A stretch of DNA of 64,000 bases from an uncultured Eubacteriales bacterium (GCA_902492005.1 CABUJV010000007.1:1-64000); one strand, 5' to 3'; positions 43,401 through 52,137 are shown, counted from the first letter of the stretch. The notes: generated by a model from the letters alone, not told the origin. Made by a program: numbers and translations.

Positions 43401-44649
43401 GATGCTGCGGCTGGCCAAGGGCTGTACCGGGGTCAAGCGGACCACCGGCCAGCACCCCGGCGGCATGGTGGTCATCCCTCAGGACAAGGAGATCTACGAC
43501 TTTTGCCCGGTGCAGCACCCTGCCGATGACACGGATACCGACATCATCACCACCCATTTCGAATATCACTCTATGGAGTCCAATCTGCTGAAGCTGGACA
43601 TGCTGGGCCACGACGACCCCTCCATGATCCGCATGATGGAGGACCTCAGCGGTATGGACGCCAAGACCATCCCTCTGGACGATCCGGATACCCGGAGCAT
43701 CTTCATCACCTCCAAGGCCCTGGGGTACGAGGACGACCCGATTCTCGGTCCGACCGGGGCCACCGCCATTCCGGAGTTCGGCACCTCCTTCGTCCGGGGA
43801 ATGCTGGAGGAGACCAAGCCCACCGAATTTGACATTCTGGTGCGGCTGTCCGGCTTTTCCCACGGCACCGACGTGTGGCTGGGCAACGCCCGGGATCTGA
43901 TTTTGTCCGGCACCGCCACCGTCGGCCAGGCCATCGGCTGCCGGGACGATATCATGCTCTATCTCATCTCCTGCGGCATGAACGAAAAGCGGGCCTTCAA
44001 GATCATGGAGGCGGTCCGAAAGGGAAGAGGCCTGCCGGAAGGGGCCGAGGACGAGATGAAGGAGCACGGCGTGCCCGACTGGTACATCGGTTCCTGCAAA
44101 AAGATCGCTTATCTGTTCCCGAAGGCCCACGCCGTGGCCTATGTGATGATGGCCTTCCGCATCGCCTGGTTCAAGGTCCACGATCCGCTGGTGTTCTACG
44201 CGGCTTACTTCTCCATCCGGGCCAAGGCCTTCGACGCCACCGTGATGTGCCTGGGGATGGACCGTGTCAAGGCCAAGATGAATGAGATCCGGGCCAAGGA
44301 CAAGGACGCCTCCGCGGTAGAGCAGGATATGCTGACCACCCTGGAGGTGGTCTATGAATTCTATCTGCGCGGCTACACCTTCGACCAGATGGACCTGTAC
44401 CGCTCCGATGCGGTGCGGTTCCAGGTGGACCGGGAGCGGAAGACGCTCATTCCGCCCTTCATGGCCATCCCCGGCTTGGGGGAGACGGCGGCGGTTTCCA
44501 TCGTGGAGCAGCGCAAGGGGAAGCAGTACCTCTCGGTGGAGGAATTCTCCGCCGACTGCCCCAAGGTGACCAAGGCCCACATCGAACTGCTCCGGGCCTG
44601 CGGCGCCCTGGGCAATCTGCCGGAGACCAGTCAGATGACCCTGTTTTGA
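40471..44649 (+). CDS. polC: DNA polymerase III alpha subunit, PolC type
   Basis: The Gram-positive replicative polymerase, 1392 residues. In order, it has an N-terminal domain and Pro/Glu-rich linker (to about 155), an OB fold (about 165-270), a PHP domain beginning ELHLHTRMS (about 278), and a DnaQ-type 3'-5' exonuclease inserted at FDLETTGLD (about 368). The remainder of PHP follows. The polymerase core has a four-Cys zinc finger (CPNC ... CPVC, about 862-895) and the catalytic PDIDLNFSGEYQ (about 917). GTAGGAG lies ten bases before the ATG. The inserted exonuclease defines PolC rather than DnaE. Confidence 0.98.
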   Translation: MPEQKKIPILVLFSAWKPSEDLRPLLAGMLVTGAVIDRQQRCIQAEVQCARCPDDAYRARLERELGAAYGVRRVTLRFQTPAAEPLPQPEPPKLPVSEERPPLPTDEDAPPEAAPPESEDPMEVFRRTERIRQAALKKIKPAAHTEKKGGREGPKEKLIYGRMVKKFPAIALNDITLDSEMVTIEGDVFATDHLEMKKRGAWIVRFDITDQTNSIRVAKFLVGDEGKELAGAIQEGQRLVVQGRVSPYQGELQIEPTGIAEGTRTIRQDKAEGEKRVELHLHTRMSVMDATTDIKEAIKRAAAWGHPAIAITDHGVCHDFPTAYSTAKKAGIKMIFGVEAYFQNDVDDMPTVRGTMDVPFDGEYVCFDLETTGLDARRDVITEIGAVVLKNGRVTDEVFSTFVDPERPMNPEIIRLTGITDEMVRGAPKQADAIRQFLAFVNGRPLAAHNAGFDVGFLSEGCRRCGIPFEATAVDTLPLAQALLPHLSKHKLDIVADHLGLPAFHHHRATDDASTVAYMLVPFFKKLEEEHDIHSLRPINRWAAGQNQARKGKRRARHLIVLARNQTGLRNLYKLVSKAHLEHFQRKQYPVMPKSLIDENREGLLMGSACEAGELFQAVVRHSSWAELKRIASWYDYLEIQPLSNNAYMLRPDKNGKAIARDMEELRNFNRTVVELARELGKPVVATGDVHFLDPEDEIYRHVLLATKGFEDADAPNPLYFRTTDEMLEEFSYLGAETARKVVVDDPQLVAAWCGDLNPLPNGLFAPKLEDSEGELKRLVWGKAKRLYGEEPPQIVVDRINAELGDILMRHYDVIYMSAQKLVQDSLDHGYLVGSRGSVGSSIVAFLSGITDVNALPPHYRCPNCKHSDFEAARKGGWGCGADMPDAVCPVCGTPYEKDGFNIPFETFLGFGGDKVPDIDLNFSGEYQSSAHRHTFELFGENHVFRAGTIGTVAEKTAFGYVKKYLEERGRTATKAEMLRLAKGCTGVKRTTGQHPGGMVVIPQDKEIYDFCPVQHPADDTDTDIITTHFEYHSMESNLLKLDMLGHDDPSMIRMMEDLSGMDAKTIPLDDPDTRSIFITSKALGYEDDPILGPTGATAIPEFGTSFVRGMLEETKPTEFDILVRLSGFSHGTDVWLGNARDLILSGTATVGQAIGCRDDIMLYLISCGMNEKRAFKIMEAVRKGRGLPEGAEDEMKEHGVPDWYIGSCKKIAYLFPKAHAVAYVMMAFRIAWFKVHDPLVFYAAYFSIRAKAFDATVMCLGMDRVKAKMNEIRAKDKDASAVEQDMLTTLEVVYEFYLRGYTFDQMDLYRSDAVRFQVDRERKTLIPPFMAIPGLGETAAVSIVEQRKGKQYLSVEEFSADCPKVTKAHIELLRACGALGNLPETSQMTLF

Positions 44650-44704
44650 GCCGTATCTGTCTATTTTGGACAAGATAGAGTCCATATGCGAAACCGGATT
44701 CTCC

Positions 44705-44733
44705 TTGACTTTAGCGTGGTAGCGTGATAGTAT
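44705..44733 (+). promoter_or_regulatory. SigA promoter of the his operon
   Basis: TTGACT (44705-44710), 17 bp and TAGTAT (44728-44733). The leader is under 40 nt, leaving no room for a T-box. Confidence 0.7.
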
Positions 44734-44768
44734 ATAAAAGTCAATTTGAGAAAAGGGGGGAATACCCT

Positions 44769-45938
44769 TTGCGTTACACGATTCATACGCCCGAGGGGAC
44801 CCGGGACCGGCTGTTTTCCGAGTGCAGAGAGCGGCGGCAGGTGCAGAGCGCCCTGACCCAGCTGTTCCAGTGCCGGGGTTATGCCGAGATTTCCACCCCG
44901 GAGGTGGAGTTTTACGACTTATTTCTTCAGTCAGGCAACCCCATGCCTCAGGAGTCTATGCTGAAGATCATCGACCGATCGGGCAAGATCATGGTGATGC
45001 GCCCTGACTGCACAACCCCCATCGCCCGGGTGGCCGCCACCAAGCTGAAGGCGGTGCCGCTGCCCCAGCGGCTCTACTACGACCAGACGGTGTTCCGCTC
45101 TGGTCAGGAGCACAAGGGTGGCAGCAGTGAGATTGCCCAGTGCGGCGTGGAGCTCATCGGCGCAGCTGGCCAGAAGGCCGATCTGGAGATGATTGCCATG
45201 GCGGTGGACGCCCTGCGGGCCTGCGGTGTGGAGAAATTCCATATCGAGTTGGGACATGTGGGATTCTTCCGGGACCTGGCGGGCCGGATGGATATGCCTT
45301 CTGAGACGGTGGAGCAGATGCGCGCCCTCATCGAGGGAAAGAATTTTGCTGCCCTCAACGACCTGCTGGAGCCCTACGCGGGGCAGGGGGCCTGCGCCGC
45401 TTTGAAGCGCTTGTCCAGGCTGTTCGGCGGGGCAGAAGTGCTGGACGAGGCTGAGACCCTGGCCGGGGGCAGCAGTGCGTTGAACTACCTGCGGCGGCTG
45501 TATACCGAGCTGTCAGCGGCGGGCTATGGCGGTTATCTCCGCTTCGACCTGGGGCTGGTCCATCAAATCGACTATTACACCGGCGTGGTGTTCCGGGGCT
45601 ATGTGGAGGGAGCCGGCGACGCCGTCCTCTCGGGCGGGCGTTATGACAAGCTGGTGGAGGCCTTCGGCCGCACCGCTCCGGCCACTGGATTCGCGGTGGA
45701 TGTGGACGCGGTAGCGGGCTGTCTGCCGCCCCGTGAGCCCCCGAAGGTAGAACTGCTGGTCCACTTTGAGCGCGGGGGACTGGCCCGAGCCTGGAAGGCA
45801 GTAGGCGACCGTGCGGCGGGGACCTGTGAGCTGTCTCCCTGCGAAACGCTGGAGCAGACGCTGGAGCTGGCCTGTGAAAAGGGCGCGGAGCGCGTGCTGG
45901 TGCTGGAGGAGAGCGGAGAAAGGCTGGTGGAGGTATGA
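44769..45938 (+). CDS. hisZ: ATP phosphoribosyltransferase regulatory subunit
   Basis: A HisRS-like paralogue (389 residues) that forms the complex with short HisG and carries the histidine feedback site. Class II synthetase-like motifs are readable (STPEVEFYDLF, MRPDCTTPIAR, and YYTGVVFRGYVEG near 280). It lacks the HisRS anticodon-binding domain. TTG 44769 with AAGGGGGG upstream is the likely start. A GTG at 44724 falls inside the promoter. Confidence 0.92.
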   Translation: MRYTIHTPEGTRDRLFSECRERRQVQSALTQLFQCRGYAEISTPEVEFYDLFLQSGNPMPQESMLKIIDRSGKIMVMRPDCTTPIARVAATKLKAVPLPQRLYYDQTVFRSGQEHKGGSSEIAQCGVELIGAAGQKADLEMIAMAVDALRACGVEKFHIELGHVGFFRDLAGRMDMPSETVEQMRALIEGKNFAALNDLLEPYAGQGACAALKRLSRLFGGAEVLDEAETLAGGSSALNYLRRLYTELSAAGYGGYLRFDLGLVHQIDYYTGVVFRGYVEGAGDAVLSGGRYDKLVEAFGRTAPATGFAVDVDAVAGCLPPREPPKVELLVHFERGGLARAWKAVGDRAAGTCELSPCETLEQTLELACEKGAERVLVLEESGERLVEV

Positions 45939-46576
45939 GCCAGAGACTGCGGATCGCCCTGACCAAGGGGCGGCTCCTGGACAAGTCGGTGGAGCTGTTC
46001 GAGGCCATGGGTCTGGACTGCTCGCCCATCCAGTCGCCCGGCCGGCGGTTGGTCCACGCCATCCCCAACTATCCTCTGGATGCGGTGCTGGCCAAGGCTC
46101 CGGATGTGATCACCTACGTGGAGCACGGAGTCTGTGATTTGGGTATTGTGGGTAAGGATACCATTTTGGAGCAGGGCCGCTCCTTCTATGAGGTGTTGGA
46201 CCTGGGCTTCGGTCAGTGCCGGTTTGCCCTGGCGGAAAAACAGGGGAGCGATTTTTACGGCACCTATAAGACCCGGCGCATCGCCACCAAATACCCCAAC
46301 GTGGCCCGGACCTTCTTTGAGAAGAAGGGTATGGACGTGGATATCATCAAAATCGAGGGCTCGGTGGAGCTGGCCCCCATTCTGGAGCTGGCCGACGCTA
46401 TTGTGGACATCGTGGAGACCGGGGCGACCCTGCGGGAAAATGGTCTGGTGCCCATTGAGGACGTGGCGCAGGTCAGCGCCCGGCTGATTGTCAATACGGC
46501 CAGTATGAAGCTCCATAAAACGGAGATCACCGACTTTATCAACCGCTGTGAACGGGAATTGGAGTGTCGCGTATGA
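45935..46576 (+). CDS. hisG: ATP phosphoribosyltransferase, short form
   Basis: The first committed step of histidine synthesis, 213 residues. RIALTKGRLLDKSVELFE at the N-terminus and VEHGVCDLGIVGKD and VDIVETGATLRENGL in the body are diagnostic. The short form lacks the regulatory ACT-like domain and so needs HisZ, its upstream neighbour, which it overlaps. Confidence 0.96.
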   Translation: MSQRLRIALTKGRLLDKSVELFEAMGLDCSPIQSPGRRLVHAIPNYPLDAVLAKAPDVITYVEHGVCDLGIVGKDTILEQGRSFYEVLDLGFGQCRFALAEKQGSDFYGTYKTRRIATKYPNVARTFFEKKGMDVDIIKIEGSVELAPILELADAIVDIVETGATLRENGLVPIEDVAQVSARLIVNTASMKLHKTEITDFINRCERELECRV

Positions 46577-47847
46577 TACAGATCATCAAGGCCGACGGGA
46601 AGGCGGAGCAGGCCCGCATCGCCGCCATGCGGGCCCGTGCGGCAGAGGTGGGGGCGGATATTGAGCGAGCTGTCTCTTCTGTAATGCTGGATGTAAAGGA
46701 AAAAGGCCTTCCGGCTGTGGAGGCGTATTCCCTTAAATTTGACGGCAAAATTCCCTATGAGATTCCCCGTGAGGAGTTGGAGGCCGCCTATAACCGCTGT
46801 CCGGAGGAGCTGATTGCCGCCATGGAGCGCGCGGCGTTCAACATCCGGGACTACAATGAAAAGCTGCTGGTCAAGACCATGGAGTGGACCTCCCCCGACG
46901 GCGGGATGGTGGGTCGGGTGGTCCGGGGCCTGACCCGGGTGGGGCTCTACGTGCCGGGCGGCACGGCGGCCTACCCGTCTTCGGTCCTGATGAACGCGGT
47001 TCCCGCCAAGGTAGCCGGGGTCGAGGAATTGATCATGGTGACCCCTCCCACCGGAAACCTGAACGACGCTGTGCTGGCCGCCGCCAAAATTGCCGGAGTG
47101 GATCGGGTCATCGCCGTGGGCGGAGCCCAGGCCATTGCGGCCTTGACTTTTGGGGCCGGCTTCATTCCCAAGGTGGATAAGCTGGTGGGGCCGGGCAATG
47201 CCTTCGTGGCCACCGCCAAACGGATGGCCTATGGCAAGGTGGATATTGACATGGTGGCGGGGCCCTCTGAGGTGCTTGTGATAGCCGACGAGACCGCCAA
47301 CCCCGTCTATGTGGCCGCTGACCTCCTGAGCCAGGCCGAGCATGACCGCCTGGCCTCTGCCGTCCTTCTGACCACCAGCATGGGGCTGGCTCAGGCAGTG
47401 GATGCTGAGATCGTCCGGCAGACCGGCTATCTGAGCCGTTCGGACATTATGGAGGCTTCTCTGAGGGACTTTGGCTGCACCATCGTCTGCAACAGCCTGG
47501 GGCAAGCGATTTCCCTTGCCAATGAGATCGCCCCGGAGCATCTGGAGATCGTGACCAGGGACCCCAGGGCGGTGCTGCCTGAAATTCGAAATGCCGGCGC
47601 GGTCTTTCTGGGAGAATGGTCACCCGAGCCGCTGGGAGACTACCTGGCGGGCCCCAACCACGTGCTGCCCACCTCCGGTACGGCCCGCTTTTTTTCGCCC
47701 CTGTCTGTGGACAGCTTCCTTAAGACCATGAGCATCGTAGCGTACAGCCGCGATACCTTGGCGCCGATTCAGAGGCAGGTGGTGGCCATGGCGGAGTCGG
47801 AACATCTGACCGCCCACGCCAATTCCATTCGTGTGCGGTTCGAATAG
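46573..47847 (+). CDS. hisD: Histidinol dehydrogenase
   Basis: A zinc, NAD-dependent enzyme that oxidises histidinol to histidine, 424 residues. VPGGTAAYPSSVLMNAVPAKVAGV and the GPGNAFVATAKR and DLLSQAEHD signatures are present. ATG 46573 overlaps the hisG stop (ATGA). Confidence 0.97.
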   Translation: MIQIIKADGKAEQARIAAMRARAAEVGADIERAVSSVMLDVKEKGLPAVEAYSLKFDGKIPYEIPREELEAAYNRCPEELIAAMERAAFNIRDYNEKLLVKTMEWTSPDGGMVGRVVRGLTRVGLYVPGGTAAYPSSVLMNAVPAKVAGVEELIMVTPPTGNLNDAVLAAAKIAGVDRVIAVGGAQAIAALTFGAGFIPKVDKLVGPGNAFVATAKRMAYGKVDIDMVAGPSEVLVIADETANPVYVAADLLSQAEHDRLASAVLLTTSMGLAQAVDAEIVRQTGYLSRSDIMEASLRDFGCTIVCNSLGQAISLANEIAPEHLEIVTRDPRAVLPEIRNAGAVFLGEWSPEPLGDYLAGPNHVLPTSGTARFFSPLSVDSFLKTMSIVAYSRDTLAPIQRQVVAMAESEHLTAHANSIRVRFE

Positions 47848-47857
47848 GAGGGAAGGT

Positions 47858-48436
47858 ATGGAGAGAATTTCCAATATTTCCCGGGAAACCAAGGAAACCC
47901 GGATTCAGGCGGCCCTGTCACTGTCCGGCGGCCTGGTCGAGATCGATACGGGGATCGGTTTTTTTGACCATATGCTGCACGCCTGGGCCTTCTATGCAGG
48001 CTTCGGGCTGACTCTGACGGCGAAGGGCGACCTGGAGGTGGACGGTCACCACACCGTGGAAGACACCGGCATCGTGCTGGGACATGCCCTGCGGGAGGCG
48101 CTGGGGGACAAGGAGGGGATTCGCCGGTTTGGGAGCTCCTATGTGCCCATGGACGAGGCGCTGGCCTTCACGGCTCTGGATTTCTCCGGACGGCCTTTTC
48201 TGGTCTATGACGCAGACATGCCTCAGGTTCAGATAGGCGCGTATGACGCCTGTCTGACGGAGGAGTTTATGCGGGCTCTGGCAATGAACAGCGGGCTGAC
48301 CCTGCACATGCAGGTCCAGTATGGCCGGAACGCCCACCACATCACGGAGGCCCTTTTTAAATCTCTGGGGCTGGCCATGAAAGATGCCGTCAAGATCGAG
48401 GGGGCGGGAGTCACCTCCACCAAGGGAGTCCTGTGA
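47858..48436 (+). CDS. hisB: Imidazoleglycerol-phosphate dehydratase
   Basis: A manganese enzyme, 192 residues. The two metal-binding repeats GIGFFDHMLH and DGHHTVEDTGIVLG, and later RNAHHITEALFKSL, are intact. It is the single-domain dehydratase with no phosphatase fusion. AGGAGGGAAGG precedes ATG 47858. Confidence 0.97.
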   Translation: MERISNISRETKETRIQAALSLSGGLVEIDTGIGFFDHMLHAWAFYAGFGLTLTAKGDLEVDGHHTVEDTGIVLGHALREALGDKEGIRRFGSSYVPMDEALAFTALDFSGRPFLVYDADMPQVQIGAYDACLTEEFMRALAMNSGLTLHMQVQYGRNAHHITEALFKSLGLAMKDAVKIEGAGVTSTKGVL

Positions 48437-48438
48437 GG

Positions 48439-49050
48439 ATGAATCACTTTACAGCTATTGTGGATTACGGCGTTGGGAATCTGAAAAGCGTTACCAATGC
48501 CATGCACTATCTGGGATTTGATACCCGCATTACCAGCGACCCGGCAGAGCTGGAACAGGCTGACGCCATCATTTTGCCCGGGGTGGGAGCGTTCCCCGAT
48601 GCGGCGGAGAAACTTTGTGCGCCCGGCCTGGACAAGGTGCTGCTGGCCCAGGCGGAGAAAAAACCCATCCTGGGTATCTGCCTGGGGATGCAGCTGCTGT
48701 TCGACCGTGGGGAGGAGATCCGCCCCTGCGCTGGACTCGGACTGGTCCACGGCAGCGTGAGGCGGATCGAGACCGACCGAAAGCTGCCGCATATCGGCTG
48801 GAACAGCCTGGCCTTCCAGAACCATTCCCCTCTGTTCCGGGGATTGGACGACGGGGTGTACGTCTATTTCGTCCACACCTTCTGCGGCGTGGCCGACGGG
48901 GAGTCCGATGTCATTGCCCGCACGGAGTACGGCCCTTCCGTGGTGGCAGCGGTGTCCCACGGCAGCGTCTACGGCTGCCAGTTCCATCCGGAAAAGAGCG
49001 GTGAGACCGGCCTGGTCATTCTGAAAAACTTTGGGGAGCTGAACAAATGA
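48439..49050 (+). CDS. hisH: Imidazole glycerol phosphate synthase, glutaminase subunit
   Basis: A class I glutamine amidotransferase, 203 residues, that supplies ammonia to HisF. IVDYGVGNLKSV opens the protein. GICLGMQLLF carries the nucleophile Cys near residue 78, and GCQFHPEKSG the His/Glu pair. ATG 48439 is ten bases after GGGAG; a GTG at 48433 overlapping the hisB stop is an alternative start. Confidence 0.96.
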   Translation: MNHFTAIVDYGVGNLKSVTNAMHYLGFDTRITSDPAELEQADAIILPGVGAFPDAAEKLCAPGLDKVLLAQAEKKPILGICLGMQLLFDRGEEIRPCAGLGLVHGSVRRIETDRKLPHIGWNSLAFQNHSPLFRGLDDGVYVYFVHTFCGVADGESDVIARTEYGPSVVAAVSHGSVYGCQFHPEKSGETGLVILKNFGELNK

Positions 49051-49769
49051 TACTTTTACCTGCCATTGACATGAAGGACGGGCGGTGCGTCCGCCTGAAA
49101 AAGGGGGAGTTCCACACGGTCCATCAGGTGGCCAACAGCGCACGGGAGACCGCCCGGCGTTTCGCTGAGGCGGGGGCCCAATGGGTCCACATGGTGGATC
49201 TGGACGGGGCCCGCGACGGTGTGCGGGCCAATTTTCCCCTGATCTATGAGGTCATCCAGCAGTCCGGTCTCCGGGTGGAGTTGGGGGGCGGCGTAAAGTC
49301 GATCCCCGATGTCATCACCATCGTGGAGGCGGGCGCCGCCCGGGCGGTCATCGGCTCTGCCGCCGTCACCGACCCGGCGGTCTTAGATTATGCCGTAAAC
49401 TGGAAGCCGGAGCAGATCGCCGTGGGCATTGACTGCCTGAACGGCAAGGTCCGCACGGGGGGTTGGGAACAGGACTCCGGTCTGGATTATCTGGAGTTTG
49501 CCCGTCAGGTGGAGGAAAAAGGGGTTAAAACCATTATCTTTACCGATATTGCAACAGATGGAATGCTGTCCGGCCCCTCCTTTGAACAGCTGGCGGCACT
49601 GCAGAAGGCCGTCCAATGCAACATCGTGGCCTCCGGCGGGGTCGCCACCCTGGATGACGTGAAGCGGCTGCGGGATATGGGCCTGTATGGGGCCATCATC
49701 GGCAAGGCCTACTATGCCGGGACACTGGATCTGGCGGAGGCTGTGAAGGAGGCGGGGCCGCAATGTTAG
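49047..49769 (+). CDS. hisA: ProFAR isomerase
   Basis: A TIM-barrel Amadori isomerase, 240 residues. The catalytic LLPAIDMKDGRCVRL Asp near residue 8 and FTDIATDGML Asp near residue 168 are present. It overlaps hisH (ATGA) and hisF. Confidence 0.96.
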   Translation: MILLPAIDMKDGRCVRLKKGEFHTVHQVANSARETARRFAEAGAQWVHMVDLDGARDGVRANFPLIYEVIQQSGLRVELGGGVKSIPDVITIVEAGAARAVIGSAAVTDPAVLDYAVNWKPEQIAVGIDCLNGKVRTGGWEQDSGLDYLEFARQVEEKGVKTIIFTDIATDGMLSGPSFEQLAALQKAVQCNIVASGGVATLDDVKRLRDMGLYGAIIGKAYYAGTLDLAEAVKEAGPQC

Positions 49770-50518
49770 CCAAGCGGATCATTCCCTGCCTGGATGTTCG
49801 GGACGGCCGGGTGGTCAAGGGGGTCAACTTTGTCAATATCCGGGACGCCGGCGACCCGGTGGAACTGGCAAAATTTTATTCTGACCAAGGGGCGGACGAG
49901 ATCGTCTTTCTGGATATCACGGCTACCAGCGACGGCCGGGACACCGTGGCGGACGTGGTGGAGCGGACGGCCAATCAGGTCTTTGTGCCCCTCACTGTGG
50001 GAGGCGGCATCCGCACGCTGGAGGATTTCCAACTGCTGCTGCGGGCGGGGGCGGACAAGATTTCCGTTAACTCCGCGGCGGTGGCTGACCCTGGGCTGAT
50101 CTCCAGGGCGGCGGAGCGGTTTGGCTCTCAGTGTGTGGTGCTGGCCATCGATGCCCGAAGCCGGGAGGACGGCAGTTACGAGGTGGTGGTGGCCGGCGGC
50201 CGAAAGCCCACTGGCATCGACGCGGTCTGGTGGGCGCAGGAAGGCGAACGGTTGGGCGCGGGAGAGATCCTGCTGACCTCCATGGATGCCGACGGGACCA
50301 AGGCGGGCTTCGATCTGGCCATGACCCGGGCCGTGACCCGGGCCGTCCATATCCCGGTCATTGCCTCCGGCGGCTGTGGCTCTCTGGCCCACTTTGCCCA
50401 GGTCTTTAAAGAGACGGACTGCGATGCGGCTCTGGCGGCCTCGCTGTTCCACTTCGGGGAACTGACCGTCCCCCAGGTCAAAGCCTATTTGAAAGGACGG
50501 GACATCCCGGTAAGGTGA
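49763..50518 (+). CDS. hisF: Imidazole glycerol phosphate synthase, cyclase subunit
   Basis: A TIM barrel, 251 residues, that closes the imidazole ring using ammonia from HisH. RIIPCLDVRDGRVVKG has the first catalytic Asp and TSMDADGTKAGFD the second. Its start lies seven bases inside hisA. Confidence 0.97.
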   Translation: MLAKRIIPCLDVRDGRVVKGVNFVNIRDAGDPVELAKFYSDQGADEIVFLDITATSDGRDTVADVVERTANQVFVPLTVGGGIRTLEDFQLLLRAGADKISVNSAAVADPGLISRAAERFGSQCVVLAIDARSREDGSYEVVVAGGRKPTGIDAVWWAQEGERLGAGEILLTSMDADGTKAGFDLAMTRAVTRAVHIPVIASGGCGSLAHFAQVFKETDCDAALAASLFHFGELTVPQVKAYLKGRDIPVR

Positions 50519-50522
50519 GAAT

Positions 50523-50849
50523 ATGGAGCTGGACCAGCTGTTTCAGAAATCGGACCTGATTCCGGTCATCATCCAGGATATCAACACCAGCGAGGTGTTG
50601 ATGCTGGGCTTTACCAACCGGGAGGCGGTGGAGCGAACGCTCCAGACCAAGACCGCTTGGTTTTGGAGCCGCAGCCGTCAAAAGCTGTGGAACAAAGGAG
50701 AGACCTCGGGGCATTTTCTCCATGTCAGAAGGGTGATTACCGACTGTGACACCGATACGCTGCTCTATCTCTGTGCGCCGGACGGGCCCCCCTGCCATAC
50801 CGGAGCCCAGAGCTGTTTTTTCAATGTGCTGATGGAGGAAGAAGAATGA
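50523..50849 (+). CDS. hisI: Phosphoribosyl-AMP cyclohydrolase
   Basis: A small zinc enzyme, 108 residues. WFWSRSRQKLWNKGETSGH and the metal-binding CDTDTLLYLC and CHTG stretches are intact. In many bacteria it is fused to HisE; here the two are separate genes with an ATGA overlap. Confidence 0.95.
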   Translation: MELDQLFQKSDLIPVIIQDINTSEVLMLGFTNREAVERTLQTKTAWFWSRSRQKLWNKGETSGHFLHVRRVITDCDTDTLLYLCAPDGPPCHTGAQSCFFNVLMEEEE

Positions 50850-51175
50850 AAGATACTGTATTGCAGGACCTGTACGGCGTGATCCAGGACCGGAAGGCGA
50901 ATCCCCAGGAGGGCTCCTATACCTGCTATCTCTTTGAAAAGGGTCTGGATAAGATTCTGAAGAAGGTAGGGGAGGAGTGCGCAGAAACCATCATTGCCGC
51001 CAAGAACGGCGAGAGGGAGGAGACTGTGGGGGAAATATCGGACCTCATCTACCACGTACTGGTGATGATGGCGGACCAGAACATCCCGCTGGATGCGGTG
51101 CTGGAGGAACTGAACCGCCGCAGTCAGAAGATCGGCAACCTGAAGCAGTTCCACAAGACGGATCACGAGACCTAA
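50846..51175 (+). CDS. hisE: Phosphoribosyl-ATP pyrophosphatase
   Basis: A 109-residue all-helical MazG-like hydrolase for the second histidine step. SYTCYLFEKGLDKILKKVGEE and the EISDLIYHVLVMM helix give the metal-binding Glu/Asp residues. It is the last gene of the operon and is followed by a strong terminator. Confidence 0.95.
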   Translation: MKDTVLQDLYGVIQDRKANPQEGSYTCYLFEKGLDKILKKVGEECAETIIAAKNGEREETVGEISDLIYHVLVMMADQNIPLDAVLEELNRRSQKIGNLKQFHKTDHET

Positions 51176-51215
51176 AAAGGACCTCCGGAAGTTTTTACTT
51201 CCGGAGGTCCTTTTT
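51174..51215. terminator. Bidirectional terminator his operon / ybaK
   Basis: A perfect 18-bp stem (51174-51191 / 51198-51215) with flanking A5 and T5, starting within the hisE stop region and serving both convergent units. Confidence 0.92.
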
Positions 51216-51218
51216 CGA

Positions 51219-51704
51219 TCAGGATTCGGTCTCCTGCCAGCCCTTGCAGACATCGATCCAGCCGGCGCTGTGAGCAAGCTGGGCCAACTCGCCGCAGGTC
51301 AGGCGCACGGCGGAACTGGAGCTGCCGGCAGCGGGGTAGACGGTGTCAAACCGCTGGAGAGACACATCCAGATAGGAGGTGACCCGATCCGGGTCCACGG
51401 CGAAGGGACAGACGCCGCCCACCGCATGCCCGGTGAAATCCAGGGCCTGTTCCGGGGTCAGCATCTTGGCCTTGGTGTGGAACTGAGCCTTGTACTTCGA
51501 ATTGTCGATTTTGGCGTCGCCGGCCGCCACGATGAGCACGCACCTGCCGTCCACAAGGAAGGAGAGGGTCTTGGCGATGCGGGCGGGCTCGCAGCCCACG
51601 GCCTGGGCGGCCAGCTCCACGGTGGCGCTGGACACATCAAACTCCCGGATACGGTCCTCAAAGCCTTTTTCACGCAGAAACAGGCGTACCTTTTCGATGG
51701 ACAT
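51219..51704 (-). CDS. YbaK/EbsC-family aminoacyl-tRNA deacylase
   Basis: A 161-residue trans-editing domain that clears mischarged tRNA in relatives (for example Cys-tRNA-Pro). It shows the family core ARIAKTLSFLVDGRCVLIVAAGD with the active-site Lys, and the GHAVGGVCPFAV loop. ATG 51704 is four bases after the upstream thioesterase gene. The exact tRNA target cannot be told. Confidence 0.88.
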   Translation of the reverse strand: MSIEKVRLFLREKGFEDRIREFDVSSATVELAAQAVGCEPARIAKTLSFLVDGRCVLIVAAGDAKIDNSKYKAQFHTKAKMLTPEQALDFTGHAVGGVCPFAVDPDRVTSYLDVSLQRFDTVYPAAGSSSSAVRLTCGELAQLAHSAGWIDVCKGWQETES

Positions 51705-51708
51705 CGGT

Positions 51709-52110
51709 TCAACGGGCCTTCTTCTGTTCGACCTTGGCCAGAAACTTTTCGACGTTGATGACGGCCCGTTTGTGGATGCCCTTGCCGATGACGCCGGCCT
51801 CGTCGTAGGCGGTGACGGTGAAGGTGAGGGCACGGCCGTTGACCTCAATGAGCTCGCACTCAGCCCAGACCTTCATGCCGATGGGGGTGGCGGCATCGTG
51901 AGAGACGTCCAGATGGGTACCCACGGAGCCCTCGCCCTCGGCCAGGTGGGGTGTCAGGGCATTGACAGCGGCGTTCTCCATCAGAGCCAGCATATAGGGG
52001 GTGGCAAAGACGGGGACCAGGCCGGAGCCGACGGCGGCGGCGGTGTTCTCATAGACGACCACCGTCTCGGCGCGGCCCTTGAGTCCAACAGTAAGCGACA
52101 TAATATCCAT
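51709..52110 (-). CDS. Hotdog-fold thioesterase, FlK-like
   Basis: 133 residues. TVVVYENTAAAVGSG, FATPYMLALMENAA and GTHLDVSHDAATPIGM follow the FlK-type hotdog pattern, with Thr, Glu and His in the catalytic positions. It is likely an acyl-CoA thioesterase of unknown substrate. ATG 52110 is four bases downstream of the AAGG ribosome site; a second ATG nine bases later is possible. It is the promoter-proximal gene of the pair with ybaK. Confidence 0.82.
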   Translation of the reverse strand: MDIMSLTVGLKGRAETVVVYENTAAAVGSGLVPVFATPYMLALMENAAVNALTPHLAEGEGSVGTHLDVSHDAATPIGMKVWAECELIEVNGRALTFTVTAYDEAGVIGKGIHKRAVINVEKFLAKVEQKKAR

Positions 52111-52137
52111 TGCTCCCTTCAAGGAAATTTATGCTTT

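Noticed and set aside
41575..44685. A 1036-codon open frame on the minus strand opposite polC
   Set aside because: It is a high-GC shadow frame: low complexity His/Gly/Gln-rich translation, no ribosome site, and polC on the other strand has every expected motif.
44650..44768. T-box or other riboswitch before the his operon
   Set aside because: The leader from the predicted start to hisZ is under 40 nt and lacks the T-box core. Leaders of trpS and gltX also lack it.
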